In this document: positions 28,344 to 37,966 of the stretch, in pieces
Position numbering within the stretch: the stretch's first letter is position 1
Layout: every line of letters starts with the position of its first letter
From: CALSMU01 sp965230225
GTDB lineage: Bacteria; Bacteroidota; Bacteroidia; Flavobacteriales_D; Parvicellaceae
Assembly: GCA_965230225.1 (NCBI GenBank)
Contig: CBDDKM010000004.1
Location: forward strand, 186,001-250,000
DNA: 64,000 nucleotides
Reading direction: 5' to 3'
Notes under the pieces: generated by a model
The model's input: only the letters and a program-made list of their open reading frames with translations
What the model was told of the DNA's origin: nothing
Databases searched by the model: none
Made by a program: the position numbers and the translations under genes

Positions 28344-29543
28344 ATGAAAAAATTATTACTTCCTGCTGCAATACTGTTGTCTGGCTTGGCTGTCGGACAA
28401 AATGTTCAGGACCAAAGAGTTAATTTCGGTTATATCCAATGGCCTTCTAACCCAATCAATAAAGATGTAGAGAACTTCAGTGTTGTACTGGATAAATCCA
28501 TGTACGAAAAAAGCAATGAAGACTCCATGAGTATTTACGAAGGTAAATTACTCACTTTCGAAACGGAGTTTGAGACCTGGTTAGAGCAAAAAGTAAAAAT
28601 AGACAAAGCTCATTTAATGGCTTTAGCAACCTGGGAAAAGCAGGTGAATGCAGGTAATGCAACACTTCAACAACCGGTAAAGCCACCGTATCCAAAAATC
28701 CCGTTAAAAGAAGAAATCATGCTTCCATTATTAACAGAAGATATTTCTGATGCTTCTGTAGATAATAGTATGTCTCTGGAAGGATATACTAAAGGCGAAG
28801 GTGGTGCTGTAATCACAGTTACTCCTCTTGGTTTTCAAGAAGCTAAGGTAACCATGAAAAAAACAGGAACAGGGCCTACTACTAAATATCAGTATACTAC
28901 ATCCTGTAAAATGCCTATTAAAGTTACATTAGAAGTGCCTGGGCAGGGAATTGTTATTAACGAAACTATTGGAGGTACTGCCTCTACAGAAAACCTTAAA
29001 ACATTCGACAGTAAATTCGAGTATGATGTATGGGTAATTGATAATTGGGAAACCTACTGGACACAAAAGCAACAAAAAATGCTAAATGCTAACCTGGTTC
29101 ATGTAAAGAACCTAATTAACAATAAATGCGGATTCCCGGTTAAGCAAAGAAGTACAGAGATTTATACGGTTAAGAAATTCAAAGATCACAACTACTCTGA
29201 TTTAATTGATGCCTATTCTTATGTGAAATCAGGATACGACTTACTGTACAAGGATGTAGATAAAGACGATGGGATCGAGAAAATTGAGAAAGGAATTAAA
29301 ATCTGGGAAGCCGCTTTAGAAGAAAGTGATGTGAACAATAGCAAGTCGAGAGTAAACAAAAAAGTAACCGCATTGCTTTATGCTAACTTAGCAGAAGCTT
29401 ACATGTGGATCGACGATTTTGATGCTGCAGATAACTACATGACCAAAGCAAAAGCAGGAGGTGTAGCTAAGTATAAAAACTTCGCCAAATCTCTGCAAGG
29501 AGTGTCAAATGGATTAAAAACAAGATACCTGGCTAATCACTAG
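28344..29543 (+). CDS. Secreted protein of unknown function with TPR-like C-terminus
   Basis: I place the start at the ATG at 28344 (399 residues) because MKKLLLPAAILLSGLAVGQ is a clear signal peptide; the upstream ATG at 28317 would add nine residues before it. The middle is beta-rich. Residues ~300-390 contain helical pairs (GIKIWEAALEES, ALLYANLAEAYMWIDDFDAADNYMTKAKAGG) resembling TPR motifs. No enzyme motif is seen. It is followed by a strong terminator. Confidence 0.65.
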   Translation: MKKLLLPAAILLSGLAVGQNVQDQRVNFGYIQWPSNPINKDVENFSVVLDKSMYEKSNEDSMSIYEGKLLTFETEFETWLEQKVKIDKAHLMALATWEKQVNAGNATLQQPVKPPYPKIPLKEEIMLPLLTEDISDASVDNSMSLEGYTKGEGGAVITVTPLGFQEAKVTMKKTGTGPTTKYQYTTSCKMPIKVTLEVPGQGIVINETIGGTASTENLKTFDSKFEYDVWVIDNWETYWTQKQQKMLNANLVHVKNLINNKCGFPVKQRSTEIYTVKKFKDHNYSDLIDAYSYVKSGYDLLYKDVDKDDGIEKIEKGIKIWEAALEESDVNNSKSRVNKKVTALLYANLAEAYMWIDDFDAADNYMTKAKAGGVAKYKNFAKSLQGVSNGLKTRYLANH

Positions 29544-29565
29544 GAATTAGTATAATTTTATTAGA

Positions 29566-29600
29566 AACTCCTCTTCGGTAATCGAAGGGGAGTTTTTTTT
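29566..29600 (+). terminator. Intrinsic terminator
   Basis: A 12-bp stem (AACTCCTCTTCG/CGAAGGGGAGTT with one G-U pair on the plus strand) and a 5-nt loop are followed by eight T. It closes the unit ending at 29543. Confidence 0.9.
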
Positions 29601-29709
29601 GGTCGATATTTTTAGTTTTTTAACCCTTAAAACCTTCGTATAATGCTGTAGTTCGCACAATTTTTATTAAACTCGCAGTTCCATATTTAATGACTATCAG
29701 CGTATAAGT

Positions 29710-30666
29710 ATGAGCAGAATCGTTCTAATAGAAAATAACTCCGAAATTGGAGCTGGAACCAGAGGTTCAAGTCTGGGGGTGGATGCATTGAGAATAGCAG
29801 CTTTTAATTCTAAAAGCCGCTACTTCAAAGATCACCAGATTGAAAAAATTGAGAATGAAAACGACCGATTGTTCGAAGAAGTAGATTTTCCTACTGCTAA
29901 GCGAATGAGAGGTGTGGTTAATGTGTATCATAGAATATGCGATAAAGTGGAGGATGTGATGGAGAAAAATCGCTTTCCACTTATCCTTGCTGGAGATCAT
30001 TCAAGTGCTGGAGGTACAATTGCCGGAATTAAAAAAGCAAATCCTGACAAAAGATTAGGTGTAATTTGGATTGATGCCCACGCTGATATTCATTCACCAT
30101 ATACTTCTCCATCTGGAAATATGCATGGGATGCCTTTGGCAACGGCATTAAATGTAGACAATAAAGACCATCAAAATAAACACCCGGAAAAAGAGGTGAT
30201 AACCTACTGGAACGAGTTGAAAAACCTTGGAGGAATTGCTCCAAAAATTTCAGCACAGGATTTGGTGTTTATCGGTGTAAGAGATACAGAAGAACCTGAA
30301 GATTATTTCATTTCCGACAACAACATTAAAAATGTTAGCGTAGAACATGTCAGGCGCAACGGGGTAGAAACAGTTTCGGCTGAGGTGATGGAGTACTTAA
30401 AGGATTGTGATATAATTTATCTTTCGTTTGATGTAGATAGCATGGATTGCGATTTGATTTCTTACGGAACAGGAACTCCGGTACCGAACGGGTTAACAGA
30501 ACAAGAGGCGGGTGGATTGATCAATCACTTCCTAATCGACAAACGAGTTTGTTGTTTTGAAGTAGTGGAGATTAATCCATGTCTGGATAACAAGCAGAAT
30601 AAAATGGCTGAAACAGCCTTTAGAATTCTGGAAAGCGCCACATCAATTATTGAAAAACGAGGATAA
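29710..30666 (+). CDS. Arginase/agmatinase-family ureohydrolase (probable arginase)
   Basis: A 318-residue protein with the binuclear Mn motifs GDHS (95-98), DAHAD (122-126) and DVDSMD (241-246), the family's usual metal ligands. The SGNMHGMP segment fits arginase. It would hydrolyse arginine to ornithine and urea in the cytosol. It lies 46 bp upstream of argS on the same strand, so the two arginine-using genes may be co-transcribed. Agmatinase or formimidoylglutamase cannot be fully excluded. Confidence 0.82.
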   Translation: MSRIVLIENNSEIGAGTRGSSLGVDALRIAAFNSKSRYFKDHQIEKIENENDRLFEEVDFPTAKRMRGVVNVYHRICDKVEDVMEKNRFPLILAGDHSSAGGTIAGIKKANPDKRLGVIWIDAHADIHSPYTSPSGNMHGMPLATALNVDNKDHQNKHPEKEVITYWNELKNLGGIAPKISAQDLVFIGVRDTEEPEDYFISDNNIKNVSVEHVRRNGVETVSAEVMEYLKDCDIIYLSFDVDSMDCDLISYGTGTPVPNGLTEQEAGGLINHFLIDKRVCCFEVVEINPCLDNKQNKMAETAFRILESATSIIEKRG

Positions 30667-30712
30667 TCTATCCTCCTAAATATTGGATTAAATTCCATTA
30701 ATCGATTCTAAA

Positions 30713-32602
30713 ATGGGAATGGTTACACAAATTACCGAAGCATGCAAACAAGCAATTGCCGGTCTATATAGTCATGAGGTAGCTGATAATCAGGTACAAA
30801 TACAAAAAACAAAAAAAGAATTCGAAGGAGACTTAACCCTTGTGGTGTTTCCTTTGCTGAGAATAACTAAAAAATCGCCGGAAGCTTCAGCTGAAGAGAT
30901 AGGAGAGTACCTGGTTCAGAATTCTGAACTGGTTGCCAACTATAACGTGGTAAAAGGTTTTTTAAACCTATCCATCGCAGATTCCATCTGGCTGAGTGCA
31001 TTTAACCAATGGATTTCTAATGAGAATTACGGCTATGCTGGTTCTTCATCAGGAAAAACTTTCATGGTAGAGTACTCTTCACCAAATACCAATAAACCAC
31101 TGCATCTTGGTCACTTGCGTAATAACTTCTTGGGTTATTCGGTTTCCGAAATTTTAAAGGCAAATGGGCATGAAGTTTACAAAACCCAAATCATTAACGA
31201 CCGTGGTATCCACATCTGTAAAAGCATGTTGGCCTGGCAAAGATTTGGAAACGGAGAAACTCCTGAGTCCAGTGGTTTAAAAGGAGATCACTTAGTAGGT
31301 AAGTATTATGTGCGATTTGATGTTGAGCTGAAAGCACAGTCCGAACCAATATTTAAAGAATTAATGCAAAATGGTGCTCCTGATAATGAGGAGGTGAATA
31401 AAGCCATTACCATTCTGAACAGTGGTGAGACATTGGATGAGGATAAGAAAAAAGGACTGGAAGGAAAAGTAATGGATTTGGCGAAAGCTAAAACAGAAAT
31501 TCTTCAGGCTGCTCAGGATATGCTTAGAAAATGGGAAGCAAAAGAACCTGAAATCTACTCTTTATGGGAAACTATGAATGGATGGGTGTATGAGGGATTT
31601 GATGTAACCTATAAAGAAATGGGAGTAGACTTCGATAAATTATACTACGAGTCGGATACCTATATTCTTGGAAAAAATGTAGTAGAAGAGGGATTGGCCA
31701 AAGGAGATTTTTACCAAAAAGAGGATGGTTCAGTTTGGTGTGATTTAAGCTCTCACAAAATGGATGATAAATTACTTCTTCGTGGAGATGGAACTTCGGT
31801 TTACATGACACAAGATGTAGGAACTGCCATTGAGCGTTATAAAGATTACCCTAACCTTTCAGGATTAACTTATACAGTTGGAAACGAGCAAAATCATCAC
31901 TTCAAGGTATTGTTTACCATCCTCAAGAAATTGGGATATAGCTGGGCCGATGGATGTTACCATTTGTCGTACGGAATGGTGGAGTTGCCAAAAGGAATGG
32001 GACGGATGAAATCTCGTGAAGGTACCGTTGTAGATGCCGATGACCTGATGAATAACATGGTAGAAGATGCCAAAGAAATGACTCAGGAAAGAGGACACAT
32101 CGAAGGAATGACAGATGAAGAAAAGTACCAATTGTATAAAACTATTGGTCATGGAGGTTTAAAGTATTATCTGTTAAAGGTTGATCCAAAGAAAAAGTTG
32201 GTGTTTAATCCACACGAGAGTATCGACCTGAATGGTAATACAGGTCCATTTATTCAATACGCTTTTGCAAGAATTCAATCCATTGTTAGAAAATCAGAAG
32301 GATTTGATAAAGCGGTTGACCTTGGAATTAGCATGAACGATTACGAAAGAACTTTGATTACCGAGCTGTCAGATTATCCAGCTGTAATTAAAGAAGCAGG
32401 GGAGCAATATAGCCCTGCATTAATTGCAAACTATGCTTACAATTTGGCTAAATCATATAACTCATTTTTCCAGGCAGTGCCTATTCTAAAAGCAGAAAGT
32501 CAATCTGAACTAAATTTCAGAGTAGCGCTGAGCTATCAGGTAGGAGAGGTGTTAAAGTCCTCCATGAAACTACTGGGAATAAACGTACCGGAAAGAATGT
32601 AA
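30713..32602 (+). CDS. argS: Arginyl-tRNA synthetase
   Basis: A class I aminoacyl-tRNA synthetase of 629 residues that charges tRNA-Arg. The N-terminal Add-1-like domain is followed by VEYSSPNTNKPLHLGHLRN (HIGH-equivalent HLGH near 130), INDRGIHICKS, a degenerate KMSKS region (GMGRMKSREGTVVD) and the C-terminal anticodon-binding DALR domain. The start could also be M3 (30719). A strong terminator follows. Confidence 0.96.
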   Translation: MGMVTQITEACKQAIAGLYSHEVADNQVQIQKTKKEFEGDLTLVVFPLLRITKKSPEASAEEIGEYLVQNSELVANYNVVKGFLNLSIADSIWLSAFNQWISNENYGYAGSSSGKTFMVEYSSPNTNKPLHLGHLRNNFLGYSVSEILKANGHEVYKTQIINDRGIHICKSMLAWQRFGNGETPESSGLKGDHLVGKYYVRFDVELKAQSEPIFKELMQNGAPDNEEVNKAITILNSGETLDEDKKKGLEGKVMDLAKAKTEILQAAQDMLRKWEAKEPEIYSLWETMNGWVYEGFDVTYKEMGVDFDKLYYESDTYILGKNVVEEGLAKGDFYQKEDGSVWCDLSSHKMDDKLLLRGDGTSVYMTQDVGTAIERYKDYPNLSGLTYTVGNEQNHHFKVLFTILKKLGYSWADGCYHLSYGMVELPKGMGRMKSREGTVVDADDLMNNMVEDAKEMTQERGHIEGMTDEEKYQLYKTIGHGGLKYYLLKVDPKKKLVFNPHESIDLNGNTGPFIQYAFARIQSIVRKSEGFDKAVDLGISMNDYERTLITELSDYPAVIKEAGEQYSPALIANYAYNLAKSYNSFFQAVPILKAESQSELNFRVALSYQVGEVLKSSMKLLGINVPERM

Positions 32603-32603
32603 T

Positions 32604-32637
32604 AAAAAAAAGCCTCTGAAATTTCAGAGGCTTTTTA
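32604..32637. terminator. Bidirectional intrinsic terminator (argS / PorP-SprF gene)
   Basis: A near-perfect palindrome (AAAAGCCTCTGAAA/TTTCAGAGGCTTTT) is flanked by an A run on the left and a T run on the right. It serves argS (plus) and the convergent 33608-32643 gene (minus). Confidence 0.9.
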
Positions 32638-32642
32638 GTTTG

Positions 32643-33608
32643 TTAAAATCGTTGCGCCGGAGCTTTTCGTTCTTCTGGTGCGTCCTCTTCTGGCATGCTG
32701 TCCACTTCTCCTTCTTCCTTTTTATCCAGTTTAAATCGAAGCATTATTTCATGACTTCCACTAGTATTGGAGGAAGCTCCATAGTTTGAGAATTCATAAG
32801 CATAGGTAATTCCAAATTTTTCGGCTACTTCCATTCCCAGGTTAATTAAGAAACCACCTTGTTGTCTAACACCAAGACCTCCCCAGTACTTTTTCTCAAA
32901 CGTAAAGTTCCCGATAAAGTCCAATTGTCTGTTTTGATTCTGAGCATCTCTGATCAATAAAGTAGGGATAAAGCTAACCTTATCGTCAATCGCCATGTCG
33001 TAAGAGGCATAGAACATGGTGTGTCTAGTAAGGTTATAAGCTCCTTCAATATTTTGCATGTCCAAACTAACATCCGATTGCAACATTTGAGGAAATGATA
33101 ATCCAATTTTTAGATCCTTCTTAAAGGTATAATGAATTCCAAATTGAGCATCGAATGCAGTACCATTCAATTGAGGATTCAGTAGTACATCATCTGTATA
33201 GTCATCAGCAGTTACAGAGTTTAAATCCAGCTTACCCTGAACCATACCTAAAGAAATACCAAAGGCTAAATTGTTGTCTCTGTTCAGCTTTAATCGATAG
33301 GCATAGCTAACGTTAGCATTAAGTCTTTCCAGAAAAGCCATTTTATCCATAGATAAACTAGCTCCAATTCCCATTTTATTGTTTAGCTGATGTTGTCCCG
33401 TAATCCAGGTGGTTACAGGTGCTCCTTCAAACCCTAACCATTGCATTCTGTGACTAAGATTAAACTGAGTAGCTTTTTCACTACCAACTACCGCTGGGTT
33501 TACTGTATACATATTATAAGCATACAAGGTGTTCAACGGAGTCTGTTGTGCGTACATTCCCAATGAAAGGAATAATGCGATCAATGTTGTTACGTTTCTC
33601 ATCTTCAT
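32643..33608 (-). CDS. PorP/SprF-family T9SS outer-membrane protein
   Basis: A 321-residue barrel protein with a signal peptide (MKMRNVTTLIALFLSLGMYAQ) followed by the family signature (TPLNTLYAYNMYTVNPAVVGSE and RMQWLGFEGAPVT). The body is made of beta-strands and the tail is acidic. PorP/SprF proteins assist T9SS export and attachment of cargo with a type B C-terminal domain. The gene starts 10 bp after the HYR adhesin at 33619-37170, which carries such a domain, so they are very probably partners. Confidence 0.92.
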   Translation of the reverse strand: MKMRNVTTLIALFLSLGMYAQQTPLNTLYAYNMYTVNPAVVGSEKATQFNLSHRMQWLGFEGAPVTTWITGQHQLNNKMGIGASLSMDKMAFLERLNANVSYAYRLKLNRDNNLAFGISLGMVQGKLDLNSVTADDYTDDVLLNPQLNGTAFDAQFGIHYTFKKDLKIGLSFPQMLQSDVSLDMQNIEGAYNLTRHTMFYASYDMAIDDKVSFIPTLLIRDAQNQNRQLDFIGNFTFEKKYWGGLGVRQQGGFLINLGMEVAEKFGITYAYEFSNYGASSNTSGSHEIMLRFKLDKKEEGEVDSMPEEDAPEERKAPAQRF

Positions 33609-33618
33609 TTCTATTGGT

Positions 33619-36600
33619 TTATTTCATTAATAATACACTTCCTTTAAAGTCTTCGTTACCACAGGAGATTACGTAATAATATGTTCCTTCTGGTAGTAAA
33701 TTACCGTCCATATCTGTACCTCCCCAGTTGTTACTGTAAGCATTGGTTTCCCAAACCAGAGTTCCCCATCGGTTAAATATCGAAACCCTACATCCCGATA
33801 TAAGAGAAAGCTTGTTGACGTTCCAGGTGTCGTTTTTGCCATCACCATTAGGAGAAAGGAAATTGTTGATTACCAGATCATCCATGGTGAGCGTGTTCAC
33901 ATTTACAATTACTCCGTCTTCTGCTTCACATCCGTCGGGACTTGTTGCAGTTAAGAAATATTCTGTAGATACCGTAGGTGAAACCGTTGGAGTAAGAGTA
34001 CTTCCATCTGTCATGTTGTAATTCGGGCTCCATTCAAAACTGCTGGCATTCGAAACTGTACCATCTAACATATAGCTTTCACCTTCTTCTATTAATGTTC
34101 CTGGTCCTGCATCCACTACAACAGGTGGGAAGATTTCCACATCAAAACTACAAGTGGTCGTGTTGTTCAAGTCATCAGTAACAGAGTAGGTCAGTGTTGT
34201 AACTCCAACTGGGAAGAAAGATCCACTTGATAATCCAGTTCCGTCAGTTTGAGTAGTTACCGGAATACCGCAGTTATCAGTTCCAATTGGTTCTAAATAG
34301 GAAATCAAACTATCGCATGATTCAATATCGGCCGGACAAACAATTTGAGGAGGAATTGAATCATTAGCAATGGCATTGAAAGTACATGTAGAGGTATTCC
34401 CACTTGCATCTTGTGCTGTTAATGTAATCGTATTAATACCAGAAAGTATTACACCCATTCCAGGACTCTGGAAAACCGCTGGAGATGGATCACAGAAATC
34501 TGTTACCAAAGCAGCAGTAGTTAAGTCAGGTAAAGTGTACTGACAGCTAGCGTCGATATCCAATACTGTGTCACTCGGACAAGTTAAATCCGGAGCGGTG
34601 GTATCCGCTACTGTAATCGTAAATGAACAAGAATTATTATTACCAGATAAATCTGATACAAAAATGGCTATGGTTTGCGAAGCTCCAATTCCTGATAGTA
34701 CAGTACCAGCTGGTACCGATTGACTAAAGGTGTAAGTTGGATCACAATTGTCAACAATAGTAAGAGTTGAATAATAGTCAGGAATAACGTATTCGCAGTT
34801 GGCATTTGCAGGAACATCTGGGTTCAACGGACAATCAATAACAGGAGCTGTATTGTCGATTACAGTAATGTCGAATGCACAACTATCTACATTTCCAGCA
34901 TCGTCGGTTGCATACATTTGTACTGTTGTAGTACTACCAGTAGATAATGAAGTTCCAATGGCTACGGATTGGGTAATGGTAATATTATTACAATTATCAG
35001 TAGCTCCTAATAGGGAGCTAAAGTCTGCCATAATGTACTCGCAATTGGCATCTGCTCCTATGGTAGTATCATTAACACAGATGTTAATCACTGGTTTAAT
35101 TGTGTCAATCAGGTTTACATTAAATGTGCAATTGGTGGAGTTTCCTAATCCATCTTGAGCAGTTATTGTAACAACACTAACGGTTCCGGTTACTACTGTT
35201 CCAGCAGCAGGCGATTGTGTAATAAAGGTAATTCCTCCACAGTTATCTGTTGCAGAGGCTAGTGATGTATAGTCCGCTAATGTAAATTCACAGTTACTGT
35301 TAACGTATTCATCTTGATCCGGTACACAAGTAAGTGTAGGAGCAAGTGTGTCTGCCATCGTTAATAAGAACGAGCATACAGAAGAGTTTCCTGAAATATC
35401 TGTTGCCGTAAATGAAATAAATTGATTACCCCCTCCAGAAAGCACAGTTCCGGGAACAGGAGATTGAGTGATGCTTGGGTTAGGATCACAGTTATCTGTA
35501 GATGTAATCAATGGAACAAAATCAGGTAAAGTATAATCACAACTAGCATCTAAGTAAACAGTGCTATCCGAAATGCAAGTCACTGTTGGTGCAATTGGAT
35601 CATCCACAATAACCTGGAAAGAACAGCTGTCTGCATTTCCACTGGCATCTGTTACAATTAACCAAACCACTTGTGAAGAGGTGATGGTTGTTCCGGCTAC
35701 AGGATTCTGAGTAACTGCTGGAGAGGCATCACAATTGTCTGCTACAGTAGCCAAACCAGTATAGTTTCCTAATGAAGCCTGACAAGTACCCGAAGCCGAA
35801 ACATTTTGATCAGTAGGGCAGGTGATAGTTGGAGTAATAGTATCCAATACATCCACATCAAAGGTACAAGTAGCAACGTTACCAGAAGTATCTGTTGCAG
35901 TTAATGTAATCGAATGAGTACCTGCTGTAGATAGAGTAGATCCAGCGGTTGGAGATTGAGTAACCGTAACAATACTAATGTCACAATGATCGGTAACGGT
36001 TGCCATCCCTGTGTAATCCGCTAAAGTAGCATTACAGCTGGCATCCGCGTAAATCGTTTGGTTAGAAGGGCAAGAGATAGAAGCTGCTTCAACATCTTCT
36101 ACAGTAATATAAAAAGTACAGGTATCTCCTTCGTTACCAACAGCATCAGTTATTTTATATTGCTGGATAGTAGTTCCAATAGGGAAATTGTCTCCCGAAG
36201 TTAATCCGGTTGCATCAATTTGAGTCACAATTTCACCAGAACAATTATCCGCACCCACGGGCAAAGTATAGGTAACCACAGCATCACAAGTTCCAGCGTC
36301 ATTATTAACAGTAATGTCCGAAGTACAAATTGTAAAAGCAGGAGCTTCGTTGTCTTCCACTGTAACAGTAAAAGAACAAGTAACAGAATTTCCTGCAGCA
36401 TCTAATGCTTCAAAACTTTGGGTGGTGGTACCAATTGGGAACGTACTTCCAGTTGCCAGTCCAGTACCATCTGTTTGGTTAAGTGTTATAACAGAGCAAT
36501 TATCAGTAGCAGCTGGAGTAGTGTAGTTCACAACAGCATCACAACTACCTGGATCAGTACTAACAGTCATGTCGCTTAAACAAGCAGTTCCAAAGGTTGG

Positions 36601-37170
36601 GTCTTCCGTATCTGACACTGTTACATCAAAAGAACAGGTTGTTACATTTCCGGCATCATCTTCTAATTTGTATACAATGGTAGTCGTTCCAATCGGAAAT
36701 ACGTCTCCCGAAAATAATCCTGAACCATCAAATTTTGAAACAATTACCGGAGCTCCACAGTTATCCGTTGCGGTTGGAGTAGTATAGGTTATTACAGCTC
36801 CACAAATACCCGGGTCGTTCACGGTAGTAACATCTGCAGGACAATGTGTAATGGTTGGTGGTTCGTTATCCGAAACGGTAATGTTGAATGTACATACGGT
36901 ACTCCCTCCAGGACCAGTTGCTGTGTACTCTATAGTGGTGGTTCCAACTGGAAAGGTGTCTCCGGAAGTAAGTCCGGTGGCATCCGTTTGAGTTATGGTA
37001 ACTCCAGTACAGTTAGAGGAGCAGGTTGGAATAGTGTAAGTTACAATCGCTCCGCAAACTCCTGCGTCGTTATTGGTATTAATGTCCGATGGACAATTTA
37101 AAACAGGTGCCTGAGCAAATGTTAAATTACTACATAAAAAGAGAGTAGTAAACAGTAAAAATATCTTCAT
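33619..37170 (-). CDS. HYR-repeat surface adhesin with gliding-motility C-terminal domain
   Basis: An 1183-residue protein. After the signal peptide (ending near FAQA) come 12 HYR modules of ~80-85 residues, each with a CPxD-like start, ATDNC, a GTT/AGT turn and SCSFxVTVxD at the end. Modules 1-4 and 12 have GLTSGDxFPxGTTT loops; modules 5-11 have DYTxLAxxxDNC and TQSPxAGTxLS loops. One Ig-like module (VDAGPGTLIEEGESYML) and a type B gliding-motility C-terminal domain follow (FLSPNGDGKNDTW, IFNRWGTLVW, GTYYYVISCG, KGSVLLMK). It is predicted to be exported by T9SS with the adjacent PorP/SprF protein. Confidence 0.92.
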   Translation of the reverse strand: MKIFLLFTTLFLCSNLTFAQAPVLNCPSDINTNNDAGVCGAIVTYTIPTCSSNCTGVTITQTDATGLTSGDTFPVGTTTIEYTATGPGGSTVCTFNITVSDNEPPTITHCPADVTTVNDPGICGAVITYTTPTATDNCGAPVIVSKFDGSGLFSGDVFPIGTTTIVYKLEDDAGNVTTCSFDVTVSDTEDPTFGTACLSDMTVSTDPGSCDAVVNYTTPAATDNCSVITLNQTDGTGLATGSTFPIGTTTQSFEALDAAGNSVTCSFTVTVEDNEAPAFTICTSDITVNNDAGTCDAVVTYTLPVGADNCSGEIVTQIDATGLTSGDNFPIGTTIQQYKITDAVGNEGDTCTFYITVEDVEAASISCPSNQTIYADASCNATLADYTGMATVTDHCDISIVTVTQSPTAGSTLSTAGTHSITLTATDTSGNVATCTFDVDVLDTITPTITCPTDQNVSASGTCQASLGNYTGLATVADNCDASPAVTQNPVAGTTITSSQVVWLIVTDASGNADSCSFQVIVDDPIAPTVTCISDSTVYLDASCDYTLPDFVPLITSTDNCDPNPSITQSPVPGTVLSGGGNQFISFTATDISGNSSVCSFLLTMADTLAPTLTCVPDQDEYVNSNCEFTLADYTSLASATDNCGGITFITQSPAAGTVVTGTVSVVTITAQDGLGNSTNCTFNVNLIDTIKPVINICVNDTTIGADANCEYIMADFSSLLGATDNCNNITITQSVAIGTSLSTGSTTTVQMYATDDAGNVDSCAFDITVIDNTAPVIDCPLNPDVPANANCEYVIPDYYSTLTIVDNCDPTYTFSQSVPAGTVLSGIGASQTIAIFVSDLSGNNNSCSFTITVADTTAPDLTCPSDTVLDIDASCQYTLPDLTTAALVTDFCDPSPAVFQSPGMGVILSGINTITLTAQDASGNTSTCTFNAIANDSIPPQIVCPADIESCDSLISYLEPIGTDNCGIPVTTQTDGTGLSSGSFFPVGVTTLTYSVTDDLNNTTTCSFDVEIFPPVVVDAGPGTLIEEGESYMLDGTVSNASSFEWSPNYNMTDGSTLTPTVSPTVSTEYFLTATSPDGCEAEDGVIVNVNTLTMDDLVINNFLSPNGDGKNDTWNVNKLSLISGCRVSIFNRWGTLVWETNAYSNNWGGTDMDGNLLPEGTYYYVISCGNEDFKGSVLLMK
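34135..37107 (-). repeat. 12 tandem HYR modules
   Basis: Coding repeats of about 250 bp each, in two sub-classes distinguishable by their loop motifs. They belong to the adhesin gene. Confidence 0.85.
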
Positions 37171-37212
37171 ATCGTGAACTATATAAGAGGCTAATGTACA
37201 AAATAATAGGCC

Positions 37213-37240
37213 ACAAAAAAAGGGCTATTCCAGCCCTTTA
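37213..37240 (-). terminator. Intrinsic terminator overlapping the glucosaminidase stop codon
   Basis: Minus strand: AAAGGGCT-GGAAT-AGCCCTTTTTT. The TAG stop (37227-37225) lies at the loop/right-arm junction. Confidence 0.85.
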
Positions 37241-37731
37241 ATTGATTTCAGTTTTTGTATATATGTTGGGCTTGTTGCAAACCCAACCTTCGCAAGGAAG
37301 TCATAATAATCTCCTCCTGTATAATGCCTGTCTTGCCACCTTTTGTAGTAGGCTACACAGTCTTTCCAGGAGTCGTACTCCAAGTACCGCTTCTTGTAAT
37401 AGAATCCAAAAATGTTGTTTCTGGATAAAGAGCAGTTGGTACATTTAAACCATCCGGTTTCTAAAACCGCTTGTCTCAATACAATTTCGTAGTGTTGAAC
37501 ACCAGCGGCAATTAGTTCCTTTCTTAAGTTCTCGATGGTTAAAGCATTCTCTCCCTCCTCCGGTGGATTGGTATTTCCACCATTAGCCATAGTGGCCATA
37601 GGAGTCAAGATCATCATCAAACCAAAAAGCATCCTTTTTATCTTAGATACTCTTCGTTTAAATAATCGATAGGCAATTGCATTCGATGTAATTGCTCTAT
37701 CTTTCCTTTTATTGTAAGCGATTGCTTTCAT
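37225..37731 (-). CDS. Glucosaminidase-domain (FlgJ/LytF-like) peptidoglycan hydrolase
   Basis: A 168-residue protein. A basic N-terminus is followed by a hydrophobic segment (~34-50, MLFGLMMILTPMATMA), probably a signal peptide. A short glucosaminidase domain contains HYEIVLRQAVLETGWF (catalytic Glu in LETG), SRNNIFGFYYKKRYLEYDSWKDCVAYYKRW and ATSPTYIQKL. It should cleave glycan strands in the periplasm. The domain is short compared with many family members. A TACCTTTG box lies at 37771-37764 upstream. Confidence 0.78.
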   Translation of the reverse strand: MKAIAYNKRKDRAITSNAIAYRLFKRRVSKIKRMLFGLMMILTPMATMANGGNTNPPEEGENALTIENLRKELIAAGVQHYEIVLRQAVLETGWFKCTNCSLSRNNIFGFYYKKRYLEYDSWKDCVAYYKRWQDRHYTGGDYYDFLAKVGFATSPTYIQKLKSIKGLE

Positions 37732-37763
37732 TTTAATTCTTTCAGCTCCTTCGAAAAGGGGCG

Positions 37764-37771
37764 CAAAGGTA
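37764..37771 (-). promoter_or_regulatory. Candidate -7 box (TACCTTTG) of the glucosaminidase gene
   Basis: TACCTTTG on the minus strand fits TAnnTTTG and lies 32 nt before the ATG. TTTG-like elements occur 15 and 21 nt upstream, close to but not at the ideal spacing. Confidence 0.5.
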
Positions 37772-37934
37772 ATAGAATTTTTTATTCAAAAACAAAAATG
37801 TTATGATTTTAACGATAAAAACGCTGATAAAAAGATAAATTAACATGTTGAAGAGGTTAATATTTTGTTTAAGTACTTCTTTTTCAGGGATAAAAAATGG
37901 TAAGTAGCAAAACCATTTTGGTTCAATTGTTGCT

Positions 37935-37942
37935 TATATTTG
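37935..37942 (+). promoter_or_regulatory. Candidate -7 box (TATATTTG)
   Basis: TATATTTG fits TAnnTTTG and lies 24 nt before the ATG at 37967. It overlaps the upstream possible start at 37940, which argues for the later start. Confidence 0.5.
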
Positions 37943-37966
37943 TACATAAATCAAACAAATAGTAAA

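Noticed and set aside
32604..32637. Palindrome considered as a mobile-element inverted repeat
   Set aside because: It is flanked by A and T runs between convergent genes and fits a bidirectional terminator; no transposase is near.
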